Part shown: positions 1 to 5,887 of the stretch, piece by piece
Layout of the letters: each line of letters starts with the position of its first letter
Numbering within the stretch: position 1 is the stretch's first letter
Source of the DNA: Calditrichota bacterium
GTDB taxonomy: Bacteria; Calditrichota; Calditrichia; RBG-13-44-9
DNA: 12,030 bases
Assembly: GCA_024276455.1 (NCBI GenBank)
Contig: JAJRXE010000517.1
Span: 1-12,030, forward strand
Reading direction: 5' to 3'
Program-made: the position numbers and the translations under genes
The notes under the pieces: model-generated
The model's database searches: none
The model's input: only the letters and a program-made list of their open reading frames with translations
What the model was told of the DNA's origin: nothing

Positions 1-1
1 C

Positions 2-502
2 ACCTCCAAATTGGAGAAGGTATTGCCGCCATTTCCCCGCATTACTTACACCGAAGCGGTGGAAATCCTGCGAAAGAATGGCATAGAGTTTCAGTGGGGC
101 GACGATTTTGGCGGCACGGACGAAACGGTAATTTCCAACCAGTTCGATCGTCCGGTAATTGTGCATCGCTATCCGGCGGCCGTAAAGGCTTTTTACATGA
201 AACGCGATCCGGAAAACGAGGACCTGGCCCTGGCGATGGACGTACTGGCGCCGGAGGGCTACGGAGAAATCATTGGCGGCAGTCAGCGTGAAGACGATTA
301 CGATACCCTGGTGAAACGCCTCGAGGAGCACAAATTGCCCCGCGAAGCCTTCGAATGGTATCTGGACTTACGCCGCTACGGCAGCGTGCCCCACGCCGGA
401 TTTGGTCTGGGCATCGAACGTACCGTGGCCTGGATTTGCGGCCTGTCGCATATTCGTGAAACCATTCCATTCCCCCGCACCATTTATCGGCTTACCCCCT
501 GA
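2..502 (+). CDS. asnS: Asparaginyl-tRNA synthetase, C-terminal part (5' end outside window)
   Basis: The open frame enters from the left edge and ends at TGA. The 166 residues seen are the C-terminal part of the class II catalytic domain, which charges tRNA-Asn with asparagine using ATP in the cytoplasm. Visible signatures are the FDRPVIVHRYP and KAFYMKRDP segments, APEGYGEIIGGSQRE (the amino-acid and ATP pocket), and the motif 3 region RYGSVPHAGFGLGIERT, whose arginine contacts ATP. The end IRETIPFPRTIYRLTP is typical of AsnRS. The EGYGEIIGGS block and the ending resemble the Bacillus/thermophile style of AsnRS more than the E. coli style. The N-terminal OB-fold anticodon-binding domain would lie upstream of the window. 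A TTG at position 11 is internal, not a start, because the alignment to the family continues upstream of it. A strong terminator follows, so this gene ends its transcription unit. Confidence 0.95.
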   Translation, partial: TSKLEKVLPPFPRITYTEAVEILRKNGIEFQWGDDFGGTDETVISNQFDRPVIVHRYPAAVKAFYMKRDPENEDLALAMDVLAPEGYGEIIGGSQREDDYDTLVKRLEEHKLPREAFEWYLDLRRYGSVPHAGFGLGIERTVAWICGLSHIRETIPFPRTIYRLTP

Positions 503-537
503 CCGTTCGAAAGAATCAAAATACTTCCTCATAACGC

Positions 538-567
538 AAGAGTCCGGCTTGGTCCGGACTCTTTTTT
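538..567 (+). terminator. Rho-independent terminator after asnS
   Basis: AAGAGTCCGG (538-547) pairs perfectly with CCGGACTCTT (554-563) across a six-base loop, and a run of six T follows (562-567). It lies 36 bases after the asnS stop and separates asnS from the next unit. Confidence 0.93.
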
Positions 568-588
568 CTGTTTTTTCGTTATTTTAAG

Positions 589-617
589 TTGAAATTTAGA
601 ACGGATAATTTTAGATT
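589..617 (+). promoter_or_regulatory. Possible sigma-70-type promoter for the SLOG-acyP-apt unit
   Basis: TTGAAA (589-594) and TAGATT (612-617) are separated by 17 bases. They lie between the asnS terminator and the next gene, in an A+T-rich stretch, where a promoter is needed. The match is moderate and the organism's own promoter consensus is unknown. Confidence 0.35.
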
Positions 618-671
618 TATTCAGAATTTGGCGCAACATCCGATTACTTGAGAGGGCAGGGTAAGACCGAC

Positions 672-1139
672 ATGCCATATGGGAAAATAATTGGGGTCAT
701 CGGAGGAAATCAGTGTTTGCCTGAAGAAGCCTGGCTGGCGGAAAAAGTGGGGCGATTGCTGGCCCGCAAGGGAGCGGTGTTGGTGTGCGGCGGAATGGGC
801 GGCATCATGGAAGCAGCCTGTCGCGGAGCGGTGGGGGAGGGCGGACTCACCATCGGCATCCTTCCCGGCGACGATATCAGCGCCGCCAATCCCTATGTGA
901 AACTTCCCATCGCCACCGGCATGGGAATTGGCCGCAATATCATCATTGTGCGTACCGCCCGGGCAATCATTGCCATTAACGGGAAATACGGCACGCTTTC
1001 CGAAATTGCGTACGCCTTGCAATTGGGAAAACCGGTGTTTGCCCTCTCGCCCTGGGTGGAGGTGCCGGGAATCCGGCGCGTGGCCACACCCGAAGAGGCG
1101 GTCGATGCTGCATTGAAGGCGATTAAACTAAGCGGTTAA
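672..1139 (+). CDS. SLOG/LOG-like Rossmann nucleotide-binding protein (TIGR00725-type)
   Basis: This 155-residue protein has a lysine-decarboxylase-like (LOG/DprA-related) Rossmann fold. The order of motifs is IGVIGG near the N-terminus, the glycine-rich GGMGGIMEAA (about 40-49), the turn ILPGDD (63-68), GMGIGRN with a conserved arginine (about 88), and NGKYGTLSE (103-111) ending in a conserved glutamate. In true LOG enzymes the motif is PGGxGTxxE, and the arginine and glutamate help to remove ribose 5-phosphate from nucleoside monophosphates. Here GKYG replaces the usual GGG/GGY, so activity is uncertain. The length fits the TIGR00725 / SLOG cluster 4 type of conserved hypothetical protein. 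I chose the ATG at 672, with AGGGCAGGG upstream; a TTG at 648 would add eight unconserved residues. It is first in a probable operon with acylphosphatase (6-base gap) and apt. Its substrate is unknown. Confidence 0.85.
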   Translation: MPYGKIIGVIGGNQCLPEEAWLAEKVGRLLARKGAVLVCGGMGGIMEAACRGAVGEGGLTIGILPGDDISAANPYVKLPIATGMGIGRNIIIVRTARAIIAINGKYGTLSEIAYALQLGKPVFALSPWVEVPGIRRVATPEEAVDAALKAIKLSG

Positions 1140-1145
1140 CGAACC

Positions 1146-1448
1146 ATGAGTGAACAGGAAAACAAAAAATCGTTTCGCGCCATTATCAGTGGAATTGTTC
1201 AGGGAGTTGGATTCCGTTATTTTACCTACCGGCGAGCCGTAGCGCTGGGACTCACCGGATATGTGCGCAACCTTGCCGATGGCCGGGTGGAAGTGGTGGC
1301 CGAAGGCGAGGAGGAAAACCTTCGTCAGTTGCTGAAGGAACTAAAGGTGGGCCCCTCTTATGCCAGCGTGGAAAACGTGGAAGTGGAATGGGGAATGTTC
1401 ACCGGTCAATACTCCCAGTTTGAAATAAAGTTGGATTATGGATATTAA
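1146..1448 (+). CDS. acyP: Acylphosphatase
   Basis: This 100-residue protein matches the small alpha/beta acylphosphatase family (usually about 90-100 residues). These enzymes hydrolyse carboxyl-phosphate bonds such as those in acetyl phosphate, carbamoyl phosphate and 1,3-bisphosphoglycerate. The signature GIVQGVGFRYFTYRRA carries the phosphate-binding arginine (Arg24), and GYVRNLADGRVEVVAEG carries the catalytic asparagine (Asn42). Both catalytic residues are intact. The body ends at VEVEW and is followed by a short tail of about 17 residues. The ATG lies 6 bases after the previous stop without a strong Shine-Dalgarno sequence, so translational coupling is likely. It is second in the SLOG-acyP-apt unit. 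The physiological substrate in bacteria is generally unclear and the neighbours do not settle it. Confidence 0.93.
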   Translation: MSEQENKKSFRAIISGIVQGVGFRYFTYRRAVALGLTGYVRNLADGRVEVVAEGEEENLRQLLKELKVGPSYASVENVEVEWGMFTGQYSQFEIKLDYGY

Positions 1449-1480
1449 ATCCGAATGAAAAACCGAATAGGAGATTACCC

Positions 1481-2002
1481 ATGCAACAATATGCCAGCTT
1501 CATCCGCAATGTACCGGATTTTCCGGAGAAAGGGATCCAATTCAAGGATATTACCACGCTAATAAAAGACGGCGAACTGTTTGCTCAGGTGGTCGATTAC
1601 ATGTACAATCCTTTCCGTCATCAACAGATTGACAAAATTGTAGCCATTGAAGCCCGGGGATTCATTTTTGGTGCCGCCCTTTCCTACAAGTTAAATTGCG
1701 GCTTTGTGCCGGTTCGCAAACCCAACAAGCTGCCGGCCGAAACCATCTCCGAAACATACGGGAAAGAATACGGTGAGGATCGAATCGAAATTCACAAAGA
1801 CGCCATTCAAAAGGGAGAAAAAATTCTGATTGTGGACGATCTGCTGGCAACCGGAGGTTCTGCCGCGGCTTGCGCGCGTTTGGTGGAACGGTTGGGAGGT
1901 GAAATAGTCGGTTTTTCCTTCCTGATTGAACTCACCGATCTGAAAGGCCGCGAAAAAATTGGCGACTACGAAATTCATTCGCTTATTACCTATCCTATTT
2001 AA
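1481..2002 (+). CDS. apt: Adenine phosphoribosyltransferase
   Basis: This 173-residue protein is full length for the family (about 170-183). It converts adenine and PRPP to AMP and pyrophosphate in cytoplasmic purine salvage. Family blocks are FIRNVPDFPEKGIQFKDITTLI at the N-terminus, the IVAIEARGFIFGAALSY segment with its conserved EARGF, the VRKPNKLPAETISETYGKEYGED flexible hood loop, and the PRPP-binding motif ILIVDDLLATGGSAAA (about 115-130) with paired aspartates 119-120. The C-terminus SFLIELTDLKGREKI is typical of Apt. The start is set by GGAGA at 1470-1474, seven bases before the ATG. The 32-base gap after acyP and the lack of a terminator suggest co-transcription. Confidence 0.97.
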   Translation: MQQYASFIRNVPDFPEKGIQFKDITTLIKDGELFAQVVDYMYNPFRHQQIDKIVAIEARGFIFGAALSYKLNCGFVPVRKPNKLPAETISETYGKEYGEDRIEIHKDAIQKGEKILIVDDLLATGGSAAACARLVERLGGEIVGFSFLIELTDLKGREKIGDYEIHSLITYPI

Positions 2003-2045
2003 ACGTGGCACGAACGGAGTTCTGTAAAAAAGAAAAGCGGTGACC

Positions 2046-2366
2046 ATGGAAATAATCCAGGTATTTAAAGCCCTCAGCGATTTGACCCGGTTACGCATTT
2101 TTCATTTATTGCTGCATTTTCCGGCATTAAATGTGAATGATCTGGTGACCATTTTGCAGCTTCCCCAGAGCAAAATATCCCGTCATCTGGCGTATTTACG
2201 AATGAGTGATCTGGTGACGTTTAACCGTCGAGACAAATGGGTGTATTATCGGGTGAATCCGCAGTTTTACCCGGAATTTCAAAGAGTTTTGAAAGAAATG
2301 TTGAGCAAAGACCTCGAAATGGGAGCAGATATAAAGAGAGGAAAAGAACTAGTCGGAGACTATTGA
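2046..2366 (+). CDS. ArsR-family winged-helix repressor without cysteines
   Basis: This protein of about 106 residues has the ArsR/SmtB winged-helix layout. FKALSDLTRLRIFHLLL (helices 1-2) is the typical opening. LNVNDLVTILQLPQSKISRHLAYLRMSDLV forms the helix-turn-helix with recognition helix QSKISRHLAYLR. FNRRDKWVYYRVNP is the beta wing. ArsR proteins usually bind operator DNA as dimers and release it on ligand or metal binding. This one has no cysteine at all, so the classic ELCVCDL metal site is absent and its signal is unknown. The start could be this ATG or an in-frame GTG six bases earlier; the A/G-rich AGAAAAG upstream suits the ATG slightly better. It follows apt by 43 bases and precedes a palindrome-rich region and a cytochrome gene, so it may control the cytochrome, itself, or both. 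Confidence 0.85.
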   Translation: MEIIQVFKALSDLTRLRIFHLLLHFPALNVNDLVTILQLPQSKISRHLAYLRMSDLVTFNRRDKWVYYRVNPQFYPEFQRVLKEMLSKDLEMGADIKRGKELVGDY

Positions 2367-2442
2367 AAAACGGAGAAAAATTGAAATTTGACGAAAATTG
2401 TTTTTGCTTAAGTGAAAATCTTTATTAAATTGAAATCTGATC

Positions 2443-2471
2443 TTGCATTTTAAAATGTCTTATTTTAAACT
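2443..2471 (+). promoter_or_regulatory. Possible sigma-70-type promoter of the cytochrome gene
   Basis: TTGCAT (2443-2448) and TAAACT (2466-2471) are 17 bases apart, about 37 bases before the cytochrome start codon. The match is moderate. The upstream overlapping pair TTGAAA/TAAAAT has a poor 15-base spacer. Confidence 0.35.
2446..2457. promoter_or_regulatory. Perfect palindrome CATTTTAAAATG, candidate operator
   Basis: This 12-base perfect palindrome overlaps the -35 hexamer and spacer of the candidate cytochrome promoter. Its position suits repression by a dimeric regulator, and an ArsR-family gene ends 79 bases upstream. The site is also A+T-rich, so the assignment is tentative. Confidence 0.35.
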
Positions 2472-2507
2472 TAAGCTCAACTAAACAAACGATAGGAGGA
2501 TGGTAGC

Positions 2508-3053
2508 ATGAAGAAAGTTTTCACGTTGGGAATGGTGTTCATGGTTCTTGCCTTGTTTTCCTTCGCCCAGGCTGGGGATTTCCAGTACATTGGCGTGAAG
2601 AAATGCAAAACCTGTCACAATTCCAAGAAGAGTGGAGCGCAGTTTAAAATCTGGATGGGCACCAAACATGCCAAAGCGTACGAAACACTGGCTACCGCCG
2701 AGGCTAAAGAAATCGCCAAGAAAAAAGGAATCGAGGATCCTCAGAAGAGCGATCAATGTTTGAAATGCCACGTTACCGGATATGGCCAACCGAAAGAAAA
2801 ATTTGCTGCCTCCTTCAAAATGGAAGAAGGAGTGGGCTGCGAAGCATGCCACGGCCCGGGAAGCAAGTACAAATCCATGAAAGTCATGAAAGACATTTAT
2901 GCCGGTAAAGTAAAGGGAGCCGAATACGGTCTGGTTATGCCGGATGAGAAGCATTGCACCACCTGCCATAACGAAGAATCTCCCACCTACAAGAAATTTG
3001 ATTTCAAGACCTTCTGGGCCAAGATTGCCCATCCGGTCCCGGAGAAAAAGTAA
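2508..3053 (+). CDS. Secreted tetraheme cytochrome c, c554-like
   Basis: This 181-residue protein starts with a signal peptide (MKKVFTLGMVFMVLALFSFAQA, likely cleaved after residue 22), so it acts outside the cytoplasmic membrane. It has four CxxCH heme sites: CKTCH (33-37), CLKCH (84-88), CEACH (111-115) and CTTCH (150-154). The opening FQYIGVKKCKTCHNSKKSG, followed by KIWMGTKHAKAYETL, is the pattern of the cytochrome c554 family (hydroxylamine/nitrite-type multiheme electron carriers). Besides the four heme-proximal histidines there are only two others, His54 and His175, so at most two hemes can have bis-histidine ligation by its own residues. A strong AGGAGGA (2494-2500) sets the ATG. It is probably a periplasmic electron-transfer protein. 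No partner oxidoreductase is nearby, and a terminator follows directly. Confidence 0.92.
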   Translation: MKKVFTLGMVFMVLALFSFAQAGDFQYIGVKKCKTCHNSKKSGAQFKIWMGTKHAKAYETLATAEAKEIAKKKGIEDPQKSDQCLKCHVTGYGQPKEKFAASFKMEEGVGCEACHGPGSKYKSMKVMKDIYAGKVKGAEYGLVMPDEKHCTTCHNEESPTYKKFDFKTFWAKIAHPVPEKK

Positions 3054-3086
3054 GACCGCATTCTTTCTCAATAAATGTTCATACGG

Positions 3087-3120
3087 AGATGAGGGTTTGT
3101 TTCTAAACCCTCATCTTTTT
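3087..3120 (+). terminator. Rho-independent terminator after the cytochrome gene
   Basis: AGATGAGGGTTT (3087-3098) pairs perfectly with AAACCCTCATCT (3105-3116) across a six-base loop and runs into TTTTT. It closes the cytochrome unit and isolates the TPR gene downstream. Confidence 0.94.
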
Positions 3121-3176
3121 ATTCACACTTTTGCGAACCATTCCGAAAATTATGAGTGTAATTAGTGAAATAAAAT

Positions 3177-3196
3177 AGGAGTTCTCCTTTGGAGAA
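3177..3196 (+). promoter_or_regulatory. Shine-Dalgarno plus small hairpin around the TTG start of the TPR gene
   Basis: AGGAG (3177-3181) lies seven bases before TTG at 3189 and decides that start. TTCTCC (3182-3187) can pair with GGAGAA (3191-3196), leaving the first bases of the TTG codon in a three-base loop. Its CTCC core could instead pair with the Shine-Dalgarno GGAG. Either structure would hinder ribosome access, so a translational switch is possible but unproven. Confidence 0.4.
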
Positions 3197-4334
3197 TTTT
3201 GGGGTACATGACAAGATCGAAATTGATGAGCGAACTTTTCTGATTCACACCGGCACTCATCTGAAACAGCGTAAGATTGTTTCTGAGGTTTTTGAAGGGG
3301 GCCTGTTTTTAGCGGCTCTAGAAATGCCCATTCAGATCCGGGAAGAAGATGCCCCCATTAATTACGATTACCTGCGAGAAAAAACTCAGAGTTTTCATCA
3401 GGCCATTATCGAGGAATTAGAAGTTCTTTACCGCATCGCCGAGAAACTCAACAAATTCAAACATCCGATCTCGCATTTTCATCTGGGGTGCCTGTTCTTA
3501 AGCCGGAATCTCTACCCGGAAGCGATCGAACAGTTCCAGAAATCGATTGCCGGGAATCCAACGTTTGTGAAGGCCCATATCGGACTGGGAATTGCTTACC
3601 TGAAATCCCGGGATTTTAAAAAAGCCCTCGAGACCTTTCGAGAAGCCCAGCAATATGGCGAAAAATTTCCGGACATTCTAAACTACATTGGGCTTACCCT
3701 GTTATTTCTGGGTGAACTGGATCAGGCAATTACCCATTTTCAGGAAGCCATAGACATTAATCCCAATTATTTCGAAGCGCAGTTCAATCTGGGGGTTGCC
3801 CTGTACAAATCGGCCCTGGTGGGGGTGAAAAATCCTCAGGCAGTGGCTATTCCCGCCCGGGTGACCATCTATTTGAAGCAGGTCCGGGATCTGGAAAAAT
3901 ACCAGAGTGAAGAGTGGCAGGCACAATTCAATCAGTTACTGGAATTACTGCGGGATAATAATCATGAAGTGATTTTACCTGAGATTGAAAAATTGCAGCT
4001 TCAATTAATTGATTTCTCCTCTGAGAAGGACAAAATCTACGAATTTTACCTGCGTTTTCTGTTCGGGGGAACGGAACTTTCTCTGGAAACCATCGAGAAA
4101 TACGAACACTATTTCGAGATTGCCGGCAAAAATGGCAAAGGTTACGCCGATTACTGGAACGACATCGGCATCTTCAATCTGATTAAAAGCCGGGGCTACT
4201 ATTTAATGGCGCTGTCGGAATTTGAAAAAGCCATGAAACTGGCTCCGGAATTTGAAGAAACCCGGCGCAATCGCGATTTAATTAAAAGTAACGAGCGCGG
4301 GTTCCTGATCCTATTACGTGCCATCTTAAAGTAA
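3189..4334 (+). CDS. Tetratricopeptide-repeat protein of unknown function
   Basis: This is a 381-residue cytoplasmic protein with no signal peptide or membrane segment. Residues 1-90 form a non-TPR module (DERTFLIHTGTH, KIVSEVFEGGLFLAALEMP, then a helical HQAIIEELEVLYRIAEKL). Three or four TPR units follow at about 94-210; the best are HFHLGCLFLSRNLYPEAIEQFQ, AHIGLGIAYLKSRDFKKALETF and ILNYIGLTLLFLGELDQAITHF. A helical insert of about 100 residues follows, then a last TPR-like unit at about 320-353 (DYWNDIGIFNLIKSRGYYLM). TPRs bind proteins; the partner here is not known. The TTG start is supported by a well-placed AGGAG and by the lack of any in-frame ATG before codon 46. The stop lies ten bases before the sigma-54 activator gene, so the two are almost certainly co-transcribed and may act together. 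I could not find a convincing promoter in the short gap after the upstream terminator. Confidence 0.85.
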   Translation: MENFGVHDKIEIDERTFLIHTGTHLKQRKIVSEVFEGGLFLAALEMPIQIREEDAPINYDYLREKTQSFHQAIIEELEVLYRIAEKLNKFKHPISHFHLGCLFLSRNLYPEAIEQFQKSIAGNPTFVKAHIGLGIAYLKSRDFKKALETFREAQQYGEKFPDILNYIGLTLLFLGELDQAITHFQEAIDINPNYFEAQFNLGVALYKSALVGVKNPQAVAIPARVTIYLKQVRDLEKYQSEEWQAQFNQLLELLRDNNHEVILPEIEKLQLQLIDFSSEKDKIYEFYLRFLFGGTELSLETIEKYEHYFEIAGKNGKGYADYWNDIGIFNLIKSRGYYLMALSEFEKAMKLAPEFEETRRNRDLIKSNERGFLILLRAILK

Positions 4335-4344
4335 AAGAACCCCA

Positions 4345-5688
4345 ATGAATCCCATTCTTATTGTTGACAACGAAGAAAAATTTTGTAAGGTGATTCAAAG
4401 TGCCCTGGAGCTGGAAAATTTGCCGGCTCAATACGTTCTGTCCGGTGAAGCTGCCCTGGATTGGTTAAATCATCACTCCACCGACATCGTGTTAACAGAT
4501 TTGCGCATGGAGGGCATGGACGGCCTGGAATTGCTTCGCCGCATCAAAGAACACAATCCCCGTATTGAAGTGCTGATGATGACTGCCTTTGCCACCCAGA
4601 AAACCGCTGTGGAAGCGCTGAAAATGGGCGCCTTCGACTACCTGATTAAGCCCTTTGAAATGGACGAGCTAATTTTACGCATTCGCCGCATTCTGAATCA
4701 GATGAAATTGATGCAGGAGAACCGACGCCTGAAATCGACCGTCTCCGAACCGGTGTTTTTTGAAGGATTGGTAGGGCGCAGCGACAAAATGCGTCAGGTG
4801 TACCGGTTAATTCAAAAGGCGGCTGAGAGCGATTCTACTGTTTTAATCCGGGGCGAAAGCGGTACCGGAAAGGAAAAGGTAGCCGAGACAATTCACAAGA
4901 CCGGAAAGCGAAAAAATCAGGCATTTGTTGCCATTAACTGTGCGGCTTTACCGGAAGGATTATTGGAAAGTGAGCTGTTTGGTTACGAAAAAGGGGCGTT
5001 TACCGGAGCCACCCAGCGCAAGATCGGGAAATTCGAGCTGGCCAATCATGGTACCCTGTTTCTGGATGAAATTGGCGACATGAGTCTTGCCATTCAGGTA
5101 AAATTATTGCGGGTGCTGGAGGAGAAAGCCATCTATCGTTTGGGTGGAAATGAACGAATACCGATCGATACCCGAATCATTGCCGCAACCCATCGCAATC
5201 TGGAGGAGATGGTCGAAAAGGGGGAATTTCGGCAAGATCTCTATTATCGTTTGAACATTTTTCCCATCTATTTACCCCCTTTACGCGAACGCAAAGAGGA
5301 CATTCCGGCTCTGGTAAATCATTTTCTGAACCAAACCGGATCCCCGGGAATTGACAAAGAAGCCTTAAAAAAACTCATGGAATACGATTGGCCGGGTAAT
5401 GTTCGGGAATTATTGAATGTGATTGAACGCGCATCCATTCTGGCCGATTCGATTATTACTGTGGAAGATTTACCGCCTTTATTCGGACGGGCGACCGGTA
5501 GCAAAAGGACTTTCGATTTTGAAATCCCGGACGAAGGATTCCAGCTGGACGAGTTTCTGAAATTTTTGGTCGAACAAGCCCTTCGGAAGGCGGCCGGAAA
5601 TAAAACCCGGGCGGCTCAATTACTGGGAATCACCCGCCGGCGCCTCTATTCCATCATGGAACGCTTTGGTATTCAAGATTCCTTCTAA
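4345..5688 (+). CDS. NtrC-type sigma-54-dependent response regulator
   Basis: This 447-residue transcription activator has three domains. The receiver (about 2-118) has acidic Asp8, phospho-acceptor Asp52 in VLTDLRM, Thr80 and Lys102 in LIKPF, all intact. The AAA+ domain (about 139-365) has Walker A GESGTGKE (170-177), the sigma-54-contacting GAFTGA loop (217-222), Walker B TLFLDEIG (237-244), and RQDLYYRLNIFPIYLPPLRER with the arginine fingers. The C-terminus (about 405-443) is a Fis-type helix-turn-helix (KTRAAQLLGITRRRLYSIM). Such proteins bind enhancer DNA and use ATP to open sigma-54 promoters. All key residues are present, so it should be active. No histidine kinase gene is near, making it an orphan here. 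It follows the TPR gene by ten bases. A sigma-54-like promoter lies downstream, before clpB, which is the most likely target; autoregulation cannot be judged. Confidence 0.96.
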   Translation: MNPILIVDNEEKFCKVIQSALELENLPAQYVLSGEAALDWLNHHSTDIVLTDLRMEGMDGLELLRRIKEHNPRIEVLMMTAFATQKTAVEALKMGAFDYLIKPFEMDELILRIRRILNQMKLMQENRRLKSTVSEPVFFEGLVGRSDKMRQVYRLIQKAAESDSTVLIRGESGTGKEKVAETIHKTGKRKNQAFVAINCAALPEGLLESELFGYEKGAFTGATQRKIGKFELANHGTLFLDEIGDMSLAIQVKLLRVLEEKAIYRLGGNERIPIDTRIIAATHRNLEEMVEKGEFRQDLYYRLNIFPIYLPPLRERKEDIPALVNHFLNQTGSPGIDKEALKKLMEYDWPGNVRELLNVIERASILADSIITVEDLPPLFGRATGSKRTFDFEIPDEGFQLDEFLKFLVEQALRKAAGNKTRAAQLLGITRRRLYSIMERFGIQDSF

Positions 5689-5692
5689 CAAC

Positions 5693-5707
5693 CTGCCTTA
5701 TTGGCAG
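5693..5707. promoter_or_regulatory. Dyad CTGCC-N5-GGCAG, candidate enhancer for the activator
   Basis: This perfect 5+5 dyad with a five-base centre begins four bases after the activator's stop codon. Its centre (5700) is about 143 bases before the start site predicted from the -24/-12 promoter, within the usual range for NtrC-family enhancer sites. It has no T-run, so it is not a terminator. Only one copy is evident. Confidence 0.4.
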
Positions 5708-5751
5708 AAGATTCTGACATATCGCAAGTTTATTCCACCCGGTTCTTTCGA

Positions 5752-5779
5752 TTGACTTTCCTTAGTAATTGCATATCCT
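5752..5779 (+). promoter_or_regulatory. Possible sigma-70-type promoter upstream of clpB
   Basis: TTGACT (5752-5757) and TATCCT (5774-5779) are separated by 16 bases, in an A+T-rich gap. It could give basal clpB expression. No CIRCE element is visible. Confidence 0.35.
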
Positions 5780-5817
5780 TAATAATAACAATCAGATAAG
5801 CCTGCTGTTTCAAAAAC

Positions 5818-5834
5818 TGGCATAGAAACTGCAT
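5818..5834 (+). promoter_or_regulatory. Sigma-54-like (-24/-12) promoter upstream of clpB
   Basis: TGGCATAGAAACTGCAT carries GG at 5819-5820 and GC at 5831-5832, exactly ten bases apart as sigma-54 promoters require. Compared with the consensus TGGCACG-N4-TTGCW it matches nine of twelve defined positions, including all of the near-invariant ones. The predicted start site is near 5843-5844, giving a leader of about 45 bases before the clpB ATG. The gene just upstream encodes a sigma-54 activator, which strengthens the call. Confidence 0.6.
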
Positions 5835-5872
5835 GAATAAAGGTGGTTTTTAATTCACCCAGTGAAAATAAG

Positions 5873-5881
5873 AAAGGAGGA
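5873..5881 (+). promoter_or_regulatory. Strong Shine-Dalgarno setting the clpB start
   Basis: AAAGGAGGA lies six bases before the ATG at 5888. An in-frame GTG 45 bases upstream has no such site and would add an unconserved leader. Confidence 0.85.
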
Positions 5882-5887
5882 AAGAAG

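Larger units (their letters stand above)
2406..2476 (+). repeat. Inverted octamers flanking the cytochrome promoter region
   Basis: GCTTAAGT (2406-2413) reappears as its reverse complement ACTTAAGC (2469-2476), 55 bases apart. The pair brackets the 12-base palindrome at 2446-2457 and the candidate promoter. The outer flanks are A/T-rich on both sides. This could be a spaced operator pair, but in DNA this A+T-rich an 8-base match may be chance. Confidence 0.3.

Noticed and set aside
2006..2021. TGGCACG resembling the -24 box of a sigma-54 promoter in front of the ArsR-type gene
   Set aside because: The -24 half is perfect, but the -12 half reads GAGTT instead of TTGCW and lacks the essential GC at the right spacing. 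One half-site of seven bases is not enough.
2481..3071. Long open frame antisense to the cytochrome gene (196 codons)
   Set aside because: The plus strand has four CxxCH motifs, a signal peptide and a strong Shine-Dalgarno sequence. The antisense frame shows no family motifs.
3121..3176. Promoter for the TPR gene
   Set aside because: TTGCGA (3131-3136) and TGTAAT (3157-3162) are 20 bases apart, too far for a normal promoter. No better pair was found.
5693..5707. CTGCC-TTATT-GGCAG read as a terminator for the activator gene
   Set aside because: The stem is only five base pairs and no T-run follows. It fits a protein-binding dyad better.
5689..5887. Search for CIRCE or sigma-32-type heat-shock elements upstream of clpB
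   Set aside because: No TTAGCACTC-N9-GAGTGCTAA and no CTTGAA/CCCCAT pair could be found. Only sigma-70-like and sigma-54-like motifs are visible.
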